From Acinetobacter sp. (GTDB taxonomy: Bacteria > Pseudomonadota > Gammaproteobacteria > Pseudomonadales > Moraxellaceae), in assembly GCA_030152605.1 (NCBI GenBank), contig JASLJB010000320.1:1-12517 (forward strand): DNA of 12,517 bases. Direction: 5' to 3'. Below, piece after piece: positions 1 through 6,169 of the stretch (the first letter of the stretch is position 1; every line of letters starts with the position of its first letter). A program made the translations under genes and the position numbers. The notes under the pieces are model-generated. The model was not told where the DNA came from and searched no databases. It saw nothing but the letters and a program-made list of their open reading frames with translations.

Positions 1-103
1 CTAGGATGATGTAAACCAGCAAAACTCAGACGAATGCGTGGTTTTCGGGAAGTTCGCCATCCCTACCCGGTCGCCACTTCGCGACACTGCACTAATCATA
101 TAC
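1..103. other. GC-rich patch at window edge, possible repeat or gene-end fragment
   Basis: This stretch is clearly richer in G and C than the AT-rich DNA that follows from about position 104. It contains short imperfect inverted repeats, for example GTCGC and GCGAC around a 6-nt loop near 70-87. Plus-strand frames 1 and 3 are open through most of it but have no start codon here, and a 19-codon minus-strand frame runs from an ATG at 60 to a stop at 1-3. From memory, peptides like those in the plus frames recur as tiny hypothetical proteins in Acinetobacter, which would suggest a dispersed repeat rather than a gene. That recollection is unverified. It could equally be the edge of a feature outside the window. 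Confidence 0.3.
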
Positions 104-260
104 AAAATGAAACGACAATACCAATCAAAACTTGATTAAAAGTTAAATCAAATTGATCTTTAAGCGCGTTAAATTAAACTTTCACAATAAAAACAATAAA
201 TTAATAGCACTACAATTGGTTATTATTTATACAATAGATATCAAATTGTTTCAAGCACTA
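104..260. other. AT-rich intergenic stretch, no gene seen
   Basis: This is very AT-rich sequence with no convincing ORF. It holds small AT-rich hairpins such as AATCAA/TTGATT with a 3-nt loop at 123-137, which are expected by chance in such composition. I see no promoter that I would assign to a gene. Confidence 0.4.
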
Positions 261-278
261 TCAACTTTTAGTTGATGG
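258..278. repeat. Small inverted repeat at end of orphan ORF
   Basis: The arms ATCAAC (260-265) and GTTGAT (271-276) enclose a 5-nt TTTTA loop. One wobble and one C-G pair extend the stem outward to 258-278. It overlaps the stop codon of the minus-strand ORF at 261-524. No T-run follows on either strand, so it does not look like a complete intrinsic terminator. Confidence 0.35.
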
Positions 279-524
279 AACTGCTATTTCTTGTATGTTC
301 CAAAAACAAAGTGGAGCAAATAGACAAGCATCATCAGCGTTTAAGCCGATTGCTCTAGATTGACTTGCTATTTGTGTAAGCGAGTACAAATTCTGATTTT
401 CAGGCGGATGTAAGCATGACAAAGGCGTGGGTTTAAACGACCAGTCAAAATCAGCACGGTTAAATAAGTGACTTCTAGTTTTTATCTTAAATGGTAATGA
501 TATTGTTTGTTCAACCCACTTCAT
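261..524 (-). CDS. Orphan hypothetical ORF, 87 codons
   Basis: I do not recognise a function. The product starts MKWVEQT, has no predicted signal peptide or clear membrane segment, and carries three cysteines in its C-terminal part within a run rich in A, L, F and C (roughly residues 60-76). The start is an ATG at 524 with only a weak purine run (AAGATGA) before it. The ORF stands alone in AT-rich DNA with no partner gene, although its base composition is more gene-like than its surroundings. From memory, near-identical C-terminal segments recur as small hypothetical proteins across Acinetobacter genomes. If so, it may be a fragment of a dispersed element rather than a translated gene. Translation is uncertain. 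Confidence 0.35.
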   Translation of the reverse strand: MKWVEQTISLPFKIKTRSHLFNRADFDWSFKPTPLSCLHPPENQNLYSLTQIASQSRAIGLNADDACLFAPLCFWNIQEIAVPSTKS

Positions 525-1020
525 TCATCTTGCATTACAAATGTATTTTTATTGATAACTCATATTTAGCACCCTCAAATCTTGATCTCTCTCAGGATGC
601 TTTAGACTGATTAACTTTTCTTATATATCGACTCAAATCGGTTTTTTTAAAGATCAAGGATCCAATCAAGATAAAAGAAAAGTACGTGATGTTTAATTAT
701 CCCCAAAAAGACAATTATTTTGTGCGATTGAAATAGAAAAGCTATTCAATTAAGATTCAACTTTAAATTGAATCTTTATGCTGTAGCTCTCAGCACGATG
801 GAGTTCGCAAGATTCTGTAAGTCTTAGTTTTTTTATCATTTATCATTCAACCCAAATCAGCGCTCAATCCATTGTCAATATCGATTGAATTTATATCACG
901 ATCGCTTTAGTAACGTTTTTGACGATTAATTTTCAAATATTTAGCGATTTATTTATTAAAAAAAGCTTATGAATGTAAAGAAAAACAACAATTAAAAAAA
1001 CCAAGATTTTAAAAAAAAGG
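525..1020. other. AT-rich gap with a hairpin and no clear gene
   Basis: No ORF of convincing length lies here. The stretch holds a 9-bp hairpin (752-776), a 29-codon minus-strand ORF ending in that hairpin (750-839), and a 15-bp sequence (865-879) that recurs inside the downstream gene. Any promoter for the gene at 1023 must lie in the last 150 bases, but no pair of -35 and -10 boxes stands out. Confidence 0.4.
752..776. repeat. Perfect 9-bp inverted repeat
   Basis: AAGATTCAA (752-760) and TTGAATCTT (768-776) are exact reverse complements around a 7-nt loop. No U-tract follows on either strand, so a classical terminator is unlikely. It could be an operator, an RNA hairpin or the end of a small repeat. 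It overlaps the 3' end of a 29-codon minus-strand ORF (839 down to 750). Confidence 0.45.
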
Positions 1021-1055
1021 ATATGATACGTGTAATTTCAGTATCCATTCCAATC

Positions 1056-1436
1056 ATGAGTAACCATCAAGAAAAAATCGCTTTTGCACAACGTTTAAAC
1101 CAAGCCCTCACCCAAGCCAAGCACCCCATTAGTCCTACCTACTTGGCAAATGAGTTTAACAACCGCTACTCTGGTCAATCGATCAGCGTTCAGTCTGCTA
1201 ACAACTGGTTGCTTGGTAAGGCCATCCCGAATCAAGACAAATTAGCCGTACTATCAATTTGGTTGAATGTCACCAATCAATGGTTAAGGTTTGGTGATAC
1301 CGATGCAAATGCGGTATTAGGTATCGAAAGTGATACCCAAGATATGGATTTTTTCTTAAAGTACCGTAGCCTAACGATTGCGCAAAAACAACTGATCCAA
1401 TCCATTGTCAATGAATTCAATCAATCGTCGTCTTAG
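1056..1436 (+). CDS. XRE-like helix-turn-helix DNA-binding protein
   Basis: This is probably a small transcriptional regulator. Residues about 5-60 read as a lambda-repressor-like helix-turn-helix: an N-terminal helix (KIAFAQRLNQAL), a region with SVQSANNWLLGKAIPNQDKL that fits a recognition helix plus the following turn, then a helix ending in WLRFG. The last 30 residues form a polar helix (RSLTIAQKQLIQSIVNEF) that may mediate dimerisation. I chose the ATG at 1056 (MSNHQEK, 126 aa). An in-frame ATG at 1023 would add 11 residues, but the AAGG before it is only 2 nt away, too close for normal spacing. Neither start has a good ribosome site. The gene is alone on its strand, and its 3' end overlaps the convergent gene by 20 bp. 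The regulated target cannot be deduced. The fold assignment is by pattern only. Confidence 0.65.
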   Translation: MSNHQEKIAFAQRLNQALTQAKHPISPTYLANEFNNRYSGQSISVQSANNWLLGKAIPNQDKLAVLSIWLNVTNQWLRFGDTDANAVLGIESDTQDMDFFLKYRSLTIAQKQLIQSIVNEFNQSSS

Positions 1437-1605
1437 TCCCTGCGAGCAGCTGTAAGAATTGCTGCTTTTCCTGTCGATATAGTGCGATCAACTGTTCGTA
1501 CTCTAGTATCTTTTGATACAAGCACTTCAGCTCCTGTTTTTTTATTTGAATGAGTTCAGTACTGTCATCACCTGCATCAGCATAATGGTGTTGTTTATTT
1601 TCCAT
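1417..1605 (-). CDS. Small coiled-coil hypothetical protein, 62 aa
   Basis: No recognised family. From the internal ATG at 1605 the product is MENKQHHYADAG followed by a long charged, heptad-like helix rich in Q, E, K and L (residues about 17-55), which suggests a coiled coil. The frame is open further upstream to 1710. That would add 35 mostly hydrophobic residues resembling a membrane anchor, but they are encoded by very AT-rich DNA and lack a clear ribosome site, so I prefer the short form. If the long form is real, this is a membrane-anchored coiled-coil protein. The gene converges on the XRE-like gene, and the two reading frames overlap by 20 bp at their 3' ends. Antisense interference between the transcripts is therefore possible. 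Confidence 0.45.
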   Translation of the reverse strand: MENKQHHYADAGDDSTELIQIKKQELKCLYQKILEYEQLIALYRQEKQQFLQLLAGTKTTID

Positions 1606-1765
1606 AATTTGAGCAATATAAATTTTTAATTGATTAAATAATAAAGCATTAATTAAAAAAAAACAAACAAAAACTAACATTTTGTAGACACCGAACACAA
1701 ATACAAGCATTTAAAAAGTTGTTTGTTTATAATTTTAATCTCTTACTTCCCCAAGTTTAAAACCT

Positions 1766-1873
1766 TTAGCTTAAATTCCATTCCAGCCTGCATATGGCAT
1801 TATTCGGAACGAAAATTTTCTCATCATCTTTAATGCCGTGTTCATCTTTAATGAGGAATTGGTCACACCAAAG
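1766..1873 (-). pseudogene. Possible C-terminal gene remnant (35 codons, no start)
   Basis: The minus-strand frame from just after a TAG at 1874-1876 to a TAA at 1766-1768 has no ATG, GTG or TTG suited to initiation, yet its translation looks protein-like: LWCDQFLIKDEHGIKDDEK, then a hydrophobic and aromatic tail ending in LEWNLS. A repeated IKDE/IKDD pair comes from a 12-bp direct repeat (1824-1835 and 1842-1853, period 18, in frame). It may be the decayed 3' end of a lost gene between groEL and the coiled-coil gene. Chance coding-like composition remains possible at this length. Confidence 0.22.
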
Positions 1874-1910
1874 CTAGTGAAGTGTGTAGGATTACGCAAT
1901 GATTTTAATA

Positions 1911-1940
1911 AAAAAATCCTCGCAATGCGAGGATTTTTTT
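1911..1940 (-). terminator. groEL intrinsic terminator
   Basis: TCCTCGC and GCGAGGA form a tight stem with a 3-nt AAT loop. It is flanked by an A-run (1911-1916) and a T-run (1934-1940), so it also pairs outward and can act on both strands. It lies 22 nt past the groEL stop codon, as expected for the end of the groESL transcript. Confidence 0.9.
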
Positions 1941-1961
1941 AGACTTTATAATTTATTCAGA

Positions 1962-3596
1962 TTACATCATGCCGCCCATACCACCCATGCCACCCATATC
2001 CGGCATCGCTGGTTTGTCTTCAGGAATATCAGTGATCATGCATTCAGTGGTCAGCATCAAGCCAGCAATAGAAGCTGCATGCTCAAGCGCAGAACGCGTC
2101 ACTTTAGCTGGATCAAGAATACCCATTTCCAACATATCGCCATAAACGCCAGTTGCAGCGTTGTAACCATAGTTACCTTCACCCAATTTCACGGCGTTGA
2201 TGACTACAGATGGCTCATCACCAGCATTGGCAACGATTTGACGTAAAGGTGCTTCGATCGCACGGCGGAGGATATTCACACCTGCAGTTTGATCATCGTT
2301 AGCGCCAGTTAAGTTTTCAAGTGCTTTAACCGCACGAACCAAGGCAACACCACCACCGGCAACAACACCCTCTTCAACCGCTGCGCGAGTTGCATGTAGT
2401 GCGTCATCAACACGATCTTTCTTCTCTTTCATTTCAACTTCAGTTGCTGCACCGATTTTGATCACCGCAACACCGCCAGCCAATTTAGCGACACGTTCTT
2501 GAAGTTTTTCTTTGTCGTACTCTGAAGTTGATTCTTCGATTTGTGCACGAATCTGCTGTACACGATCAGAGATTTGAGCTGCATCACCAGCACCATCAAT
2601 GATCACTGTATTTTCTTTAGAAACAGTAACTTTATGTGCAGTACCGAGATCTTCCAAAGTCGCTTGTTCCAAAGACATACCCACTTCTTCAGAAATCACG
2701 TTCGCGCCAGTCAAGATCGCGATGTCTTGCAACATGGCTTTACGACGATCACCGAAACCAGGTGCTTTCACTGCACATACTTTGATGATACCGCGCATGT
2801 TGTTGACAACAAGTGTCGCTAGTGCTTCGCCTTCAACATCTTCAGCGATGATCAAAAGCGGTTTACCAGTTTTCGCTACAGCTTCTAAGGTACCGATCAA
2901 TTCACGGATGTTGCTGATCTTTTTATCAACCAACAAGATGAATGGGTTTTCAAGCTCAGCAGTCAAAGTATCTTGTTTGTTGGCAAAGTAAGGTGAGATA
3001 TAACCACGGTCAAACTGCATACCTTCAACAACATCAAGCGCATCTTCAAAGCCTGAACCTTCTTCAACAGTGATCACGCCTTCTTTACCGACACGTTCCA
3101 TAGCTTCAGCGATCAGTTTACCCACAGTCTCATCAGAGTTTGCAGAGATCGAACCGACTTGCTCAATCGCTTTGGTGTCAGAAGCAGGTTTAGCCGTTGA
3201 TTTAATGTTTTCAACAACTGCTTTAACCGCTAAATCGATCCCGCGTTTAAGATCCATTGGGTTCATACCTGCAGTAACAGATTTGATCCCTTCATTTAAA
3301 ATCGCTTGCGCCAATACAGTGGCAGTCGTTGTACCGTCACCTGCGATGTCATTGGTTTTTGAAGAAACTTCACGAACCAATTGAGCGCCCATATTTTCAA
3401 ATTTATCAGACAGTGAAATTTCTTTAGCAACAGTCACGCCATCTTTAGTGATGTGCGGTGCGCCGAAAGAACGATCGATCACGACATTACGGCCTTTAGG
3501 ACCTAAAGTTACTTTTACTGCATCTGCAAGGGTATTCACGCCTGCGATCATTTTAGCGCGTGCTGAATCACCAAATTTTACGTCTTTAGCTGACAT
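1962..3596 (-). CDS. groEL: GroEL, 60-kDa chaperonin
   Basis: GroEL forms the double-ring cytoplasmic chaperonin that encloses unfolded proteins and, with the GroES lid, folds them in an ATP-dependent cycle. From MSAKDVKF the product is 544 aa, the normal family length. Visible signatures are the nucleotide-binding LGPKGRNV segment near residues 31-38, the GDGTTT motif at 86-91 whose aspartate (residue 87) is the catalytic ATPase residue in E. coli, the AAVEEGVVAGGG segment, and a C-terminal tail of GGM repeats. The frame extends to a TTG at 3608, but that codon lies in the ribosome site: GGAG at 3603-3606 is 6 nt before the ATG at 3594-3596, so the ATG is the start. It is the second gene of groES-groEL, 72 bp after groES, and shares its heat-shock promoter. 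Confidence 0.98.
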   Translation of the reverse strand: MSAKDVKFGDSARAKMIAGVNTLADAVKVTLGPKGRNVVIDRSFGAPHITKDGVTVAKEISLSDKFENMGAQLVREVSSKTNDIAGDGTTTATVLAQAILNEGIKSVTAGMNPMDLKRGIDLAVKAVVENIKSTAKPASDTKAIEQVGSISANSDETVGKLIAEAMERVGKEGVITVEEGSGFEDALDVVEGMQFDRGYISPYFANKQDTLTAELENPFILLVDKKISNIRELIGTLEAVAKTGKPLLIIAEDVEGEALATLVVNNMRGIIKVCAVKAPGFGDRRKAMLQDIAILTGANVISEEVGMSLEQATLEDLGTAHKVTVSKENTVIIDGAGDAAQISDRVQQIRAQIEESTSEYDKEKLQERVAKLAGGVAVIKIGAATEVEMKEKKDRVDDALHATRAAVEEGVVAGGGVALVRAVKALENLTGANDDQTAGVNILRRAIEAPLRQIVANAGDEPSVVINAVKLGEGNYGYNAATGVYGDMLEMGILDPAKVTRSALEHAASIAGLMLTTECMITDIPEDKPAMPDMGGMGGMGGMM

Positions 3597-3668
3597 ACTC
3601 AACTCCAAATATTTTTAATTTTTTACAATAACGATGATTGATTAAAGATCATTAAAGCTTATCGCTGT

Positions 3669-3959
3669 TTACGCTTCTAAAACCGCTAAAATATCAGACT
3701 CTTTCATAATGAGAAGTTCTTCGCCGCCCACTTTGACGGTGGTGCCGGCATAAGTACCGAACAATACTTTATCGCCAACTTTCACATCGAGAGCACGTAC
3801 ACCGTTGTCCGTGATTTGACCGTTACCGACTGCGATCACTTCACCTTGAGCAGGTTTTTCAGCAGCAGAACCAGGAAGCAAGATGCCACCTGCAGTTTTA
3901 GTTTCTTCTTCAACACGACGAATAACGACACGATCATGTAATGGACGAATGTTGCTCAT
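3669..3959 (-). CDS. groES: GroES, 10-kDa co-chaperonin
   Basis: GroES is the heptameric lid that caps the GroEL cavity. The 96-residue product (MSNIRPLHDRVVIRR) has the family length. The mobile loop lies at about residues 17-35, with the GGILL stretch (24-28) supplying the hydrophobic residues that contact GroEL. The C-terminal strand KESDILAVLE is typical. An in-frame ATG lies at the 3974 end, but a GGAG 7 nt upstream of the ATG at 3957-3959 fixes the shorter start. It is the first gene of the operon, and its leader carries a sigma-32-type promoter and an unusual inverted repeat. No CIRCE element is present, in keeping with sigma-32 control in Gammaproteobacteria. Confidence 0.98.
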   Translation of the reverse strand: MSNIRPLHDRVVIRRVEEETKTAGGILLPGSAAEKPAQGEVIAVGNGQITDNGVRALDVKVGDKVLFGTYAGTTVKVGGEELLIMKESDILAVLEA

Positions 3960-3994
3960 ATTTAACTCCATCAAACTAAGTCTATATAGATGAC

Positions 3995-4030
3995 TGATAA
4001 CGACCTATTTTATTCCATGCGTCGTTATCA
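3995..4030 (-). promoter_or_regulatory. 10-bp inverted repeat in groES leader
   Basis: TGATAACGAC (3995-4004) and GTCGTTATCA (4021-4030) are perfect reverse complements separated by 16 bp. They lie between the predicted heat-shock promoter and the groES ribosome site, so the groESL mRNA would carry a 10-bp stem with a 16-nt loop about 15-50 nt from its 5' end. It differs from CIRCE (TTAGCACTC, 9-nt spacer). It could be an RNA element that tunes stability or translation, or a DNA operator. Confidence 0.6.
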
Positions 4031-4052
4031 AAAATAAATTCATGCCACTTTT

Positions 4053-4078
4053 GTGGGGATGAAAAAAAACGCTTCAAG
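4053..4078 (-). promoter_or_regulatory. Sigma-32 heat-shock promoter of groESL
   Basis: Read on the minus strand, CTTGAA (4073-4078) is followed after 14 nt by CCCCAC (4053-4058). This closely matches the sigma-32 (RpoH) consensus of CTTGAA and CCCCAT with 11-15 nt between. The predicted transcript starts near 4045, giving an 85-nt leader before groES. Confidence 0.85.
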
Positions 4079-4088
4079 GGCAGCTTGA
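4074..4088. terminator. Weak hairpin with T-runs on both sides, overlapping groESL -35 box
   Basis: TCAAG (4074-4078) and CTTGA (4084-4088) form a 5-bp stem around a 5-nt loop. On the minus strand a run of eight T follows after four bases (4069-4062), which would terminate readthrough from the phosphoesterase gene. On the plus strand a T-rich run follows directly. One arm lies within the sigma-32 -35 hexamer. The stem is short, so its efficiency is doubtful. Confidence 0.45.
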
Positions 4089-4138
4089 GTTTTTTTTTAT
4101 TTTTTTGTGCTTTTTTTACACATCTATCACATTATTAG

Positions 4139-4918
4139 CTAAGCAAATGAATCCACGCTGTTTTCAAGTAGAAAATCTTGCTGATGTTCATCATAAAAAT
4201 AGTGTTGGATCCTACCATCCTGCTGGATCACATTAAAGCTATTCGGGGTCTTTTTATAATGGCGATGCGAGGTTGCAGTCCCTGCATGCACTTCATAAAC
4301 AGGGTGCGTTAAACCCAGATGATACTGCTGATTAAGATCATAAACCGCGGTAATATGCAGATGGCCATGCAACAAGGCATATAAATCATGCCTGCCCCAC
4401 TGCTCTAGCGCAGTTTGCGCTAACACGGGACAATCACGCACATGATGATGATCCACGTGTTCGGTATAAAAAGGTTGATGACTGACGATGATTTTATATT
4501 TGTGTTGTGGCGTCTGCTGCAGTGCACAATCAATCTCTTCAATTTGCGCACTGCTAATACTGCCCTTGGTATGATAACGCGGTCGAATGGTATTTAGCCC
4601 AATCAAATAAAAATGTTCCGTCTCCAAGTTCTGCTCAAGGGCGCCAAAGAACAACTCATAATAACCGAAAGGCCTAAATGCTCGCTTCCAAAGGTGATAC
4701 AGCGGGATGTCATGATTGCCTGGCACTACAAAATACGGCACCCCGAGCGAGTTTAAAAATTGCTTACAGGCAAAAAACTCCCTAAAGCGCGCACGCTGGG
4801 TGAGATCACCACTTACCACCACTATTTCAGGTTGCTGTAACTGACAAAAACGCTGAATAGCTTCAATGCATTGCGTGCGTTCAGCGCCAAAGTGTAAATC
4901 AGAGAGATGAATCAACAT
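4139..4918 (-). CDS. Calcineurin-like metallophosphoesterase
   Basis: This is a cytoplasmic phosphoesterase of the calcineurin-like superfamily with two metal ions. All metal-binding signatures are present in order: D7-L-H9, G37-D38, G67-N-H-D70, H147 in SHQP, and the GHLH motif at 185-188. The 259-residue length and motif spacing resemble the class III cyclic-nucleotide phosphodiesterase (CpdA-like) branch, but the substrate cannot be read from the sequence. It starts inside the lipid kinase gene, overlapping it by 20 bp, so the two are almost certainly co-transcribed and translationally coupled. That pairing suggests a role in phospholipid or phosphate-ester metabolism (inference). No signal peptide is seen. 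The ATG start has only a weak ribosome site, consistent with coupling. Confidence 0.85.
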   Translation of the reverse strand: MLIHLSDLHFGAERTQCIEAIQRFCQLQQPEIVVVSGDLTQRARFREFFACKQFLNSLGVPYFVVPGNHDIPLYHLWKRAFRPFGYYELFFGALEQNLETEHFYLIGLNTIRPRYHTKGSISSAQIEEIDCALQQTPQHKYKIIVSHQPFYTEHVDHHHVRDCPVLAQTALEQWGRHDLYALLHGHLHITAVYDLNQQYHLGLTHPVYEVHAGTATSHRHYKKTPNSFNVIQQDGRIQHYFYDEHQQDFLLENSVDSFA

Positions 4919-5837
4919 AAGGCACCATCACGTTTAAGGCATTTTTTTCGACTTGAATCTTCAATGGCGGGGCGATTTTGACAATCTCACCATCAATGGC
5001 CACCGTCAATAATGATTTTTTAGAATATACGCTGACATTTTCGGCACTAAAGCTATAGACATCAGGCGCTTTCTCTAAGCCACCTTTGATGAGTTGAAAT
5101 AGGGTTTTAAACACCGTTAACTTATCACTTTTGGCCATCACCACGCCAGCGACCAGACCTTGCTTTACACATTCAGCGATTTTGAGTTTCATCTCTGCCA
5201 ACTGCAGCTGATTGTTGCCAAAGAATATTAAGGGCGTTCTAAAGCGATGTAACTGTTGATCTATTTTAATCTCTAGCTTGAGTTCTTTCCAATCTCGAAT
5301 TAATACATCCAAACCCGAGGTATAGGCATTGATGCTAAAACGGCCGAACTTTTGATTGTAATATTCACGCTTTTTGATAAACAAAGGGTACAAGCCCAAA
5401 CTGGCATTATTCAGGTAAATATACTGGTTAATTCGTCCCACATTGACGCTTTGCACATGTCCTTTTGAAATGACGCTTGCAGCTTCAAGCGGATTTAATG
5501 GAATATTTAAAACGCGAGCAACATAATTAAATGTACCCATCGGAATAATACCCATCGGGATCTCACGGTGAATTAAGCGTGATGCAACCGCATTCAAGGT
5601 ACCATCCCCTCCTGCAGCAACCACGACGCCTGGGTTGAGTTGAGTAAGATGTCGTTGCAATACTTGATCCATCACTTGATCAATATCTTGAGGCAAATTA
5701 AAGTGAAATACTTGAACCTCAAAACCTGCTTGCGACCATGCTGCTAAAATTTGATCAACACTTGTTTCCTTTTTAGCAAGATGAAATCCTGACCTTTGGT
5801 TATAAACAAGAGAAAGCGGTACAGCACCTTTAGCCAT
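4899..5837 (-). CDS. Diacylglycerol kinase family lipid kinase
   Basis: This is a soluble lipid kinase of the DAGK catalytic family (YegS/DgkB/sphingosine-kinase-like), expected to phosphorylate a diacylglycerol-type lipid with ATP at the membrane surface. Visible signatures are N13-x-x-S-G17 at the N-terminus, the nucleotide-binding GGDGT (76-80) followed by LN, and PMGTFNYVAR (99-108). The last matches the family P-x-G-T-x-N-D-x-A-R motif with tyrosine in place of aspartate. The C-terminal half is beta-rich, ending in a region with VAIDGEIV that fits the second, sandwich domain. The length (312 aa) is normal. The ATG start has a poor ribosome site (AAAG). It is the first gene of a two-gene unit with the overlapping phosphoesterase. 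The physiological lipid is not determinable here. Confidence 0.85.
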   Translation of the reverse strand: MAKGAVPLSLVYNQRSGFHLAKKETSVDQILAAWSQAGFEVQVFHFNLPQDIDQVMDQVLQRHLTQLNPGVVVAAGGDGTLNAVASRLIHREIPMGIIPMGTFNYVARVLNIPLNPLEAASVISKGHVQSVNVGRINQYIYLNNASLGLYPLFIKKREYYNQKFGRFSINAYTSGLDVLIRDWKELKLEIKIDQQLHRFRTPLIFFGNNQLQLAEMKLKIAECVKQGLVAGVVMAKSDKLTVFKTLFQLIKGGLEKAPDVYSFSAENVSVYSKKSLLTVAIDGEIVKIAPPLKIQVEKNALNVMVPYVDSSL

Positions 5838-5973
5838 AACTTTGAATTTGTTAATTAATTCGCTCTAATTTCGTTGATTTTCCATCCAGTTAACAGGCTA
5901 TTTATGTAAAAAACCATTTAAAATGATTCAAATTCCCGATTACAGACATCAATGCAAATAAACCAACAAGCAT

Positions 5974-6002
5974 TTGTTTTTATTTAAAATTTTTAATATA
6001 AA
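5974..6002 (+). promoter_or_regulatory. Candidate sigma-70 promoter for pckG
   Basis: TTGTTT (5974-5979) is followed after 17 nt by TATAAA (5997-6002). The spacing is ideal, but the surrounding sequence is so AT-rich that this could be chance. If used, the pckG mRNA would have a leader of roughly 235 nt carrying all the hairpins listed in this region. Confidence 0.35.
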
Positions 6003-6071
6003 TAATGCGCATAAAATTAAAAAATGTTTAAATTTATCATCATAATATGAGCAAATATTGTTTTAATACAG

Positions 6072-6095
6072 TTGCTTGTGATTTATTGCAAGCAA
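6072..6095. promoter_or_regulatory. 7-bp inverted repeat, candidate operator
   Basis: TTGCTTG (6072-6078) and CAAGCAA (6089-6095) are perfect reverse complements with a 10-bp spacer, a geometry suited to a dimeric regulator. The sequence does not match a site I can name. It lies 150 bp upstream of pckG in the divergent region. Confidence 0.4.
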
Positions 6096-6105
6096 AATGT
6101 CTGCT

Positions 6106-6129
6106 TAAGGTCAAGCCTTATTTTTTTTT
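6106..6129 (+). terminator. Terminator-like stem in pckG leader
   Basis: TAAGG (6106-6110) and CCTTA (6116-6120) form a 5-bp stem around TCAAG, followed at once by nine T (6121-6129). No gene precedes it on this strand, so if it functions it would act as an attenuator or terminate a short leader transcript. The stem is weak, with only two G-C pairs. Confidence 0.3.
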
Positions 6130-6169
6130 ATTATTTATGCTTTAATACAGCCACTTTTTTTCATAATTG

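Noticed and set aside
1..1020. Insertion sequence, integrase, attachment site or CRISPR array in the gene-poor region
   Set aside because: There is no transposase or integrase frame, no terminal inverted repeats with target duplication and no regularly spaced repeats.
1899..3384. Several plus-strand ORFs of 93-130 codons opposite groEL
   Set aside because: They lie antisense to a fully conserved groEL frame, lack ribosome sites and have no recognisable protein features. They are by-products of groEL codon usage.
3960..4138. CIRCE element for HrcA control of groESL
   Set aside because: The inverted repeat found here has different arms and a 16-bp spacer, and a good sigma-32 promoter is present instead.
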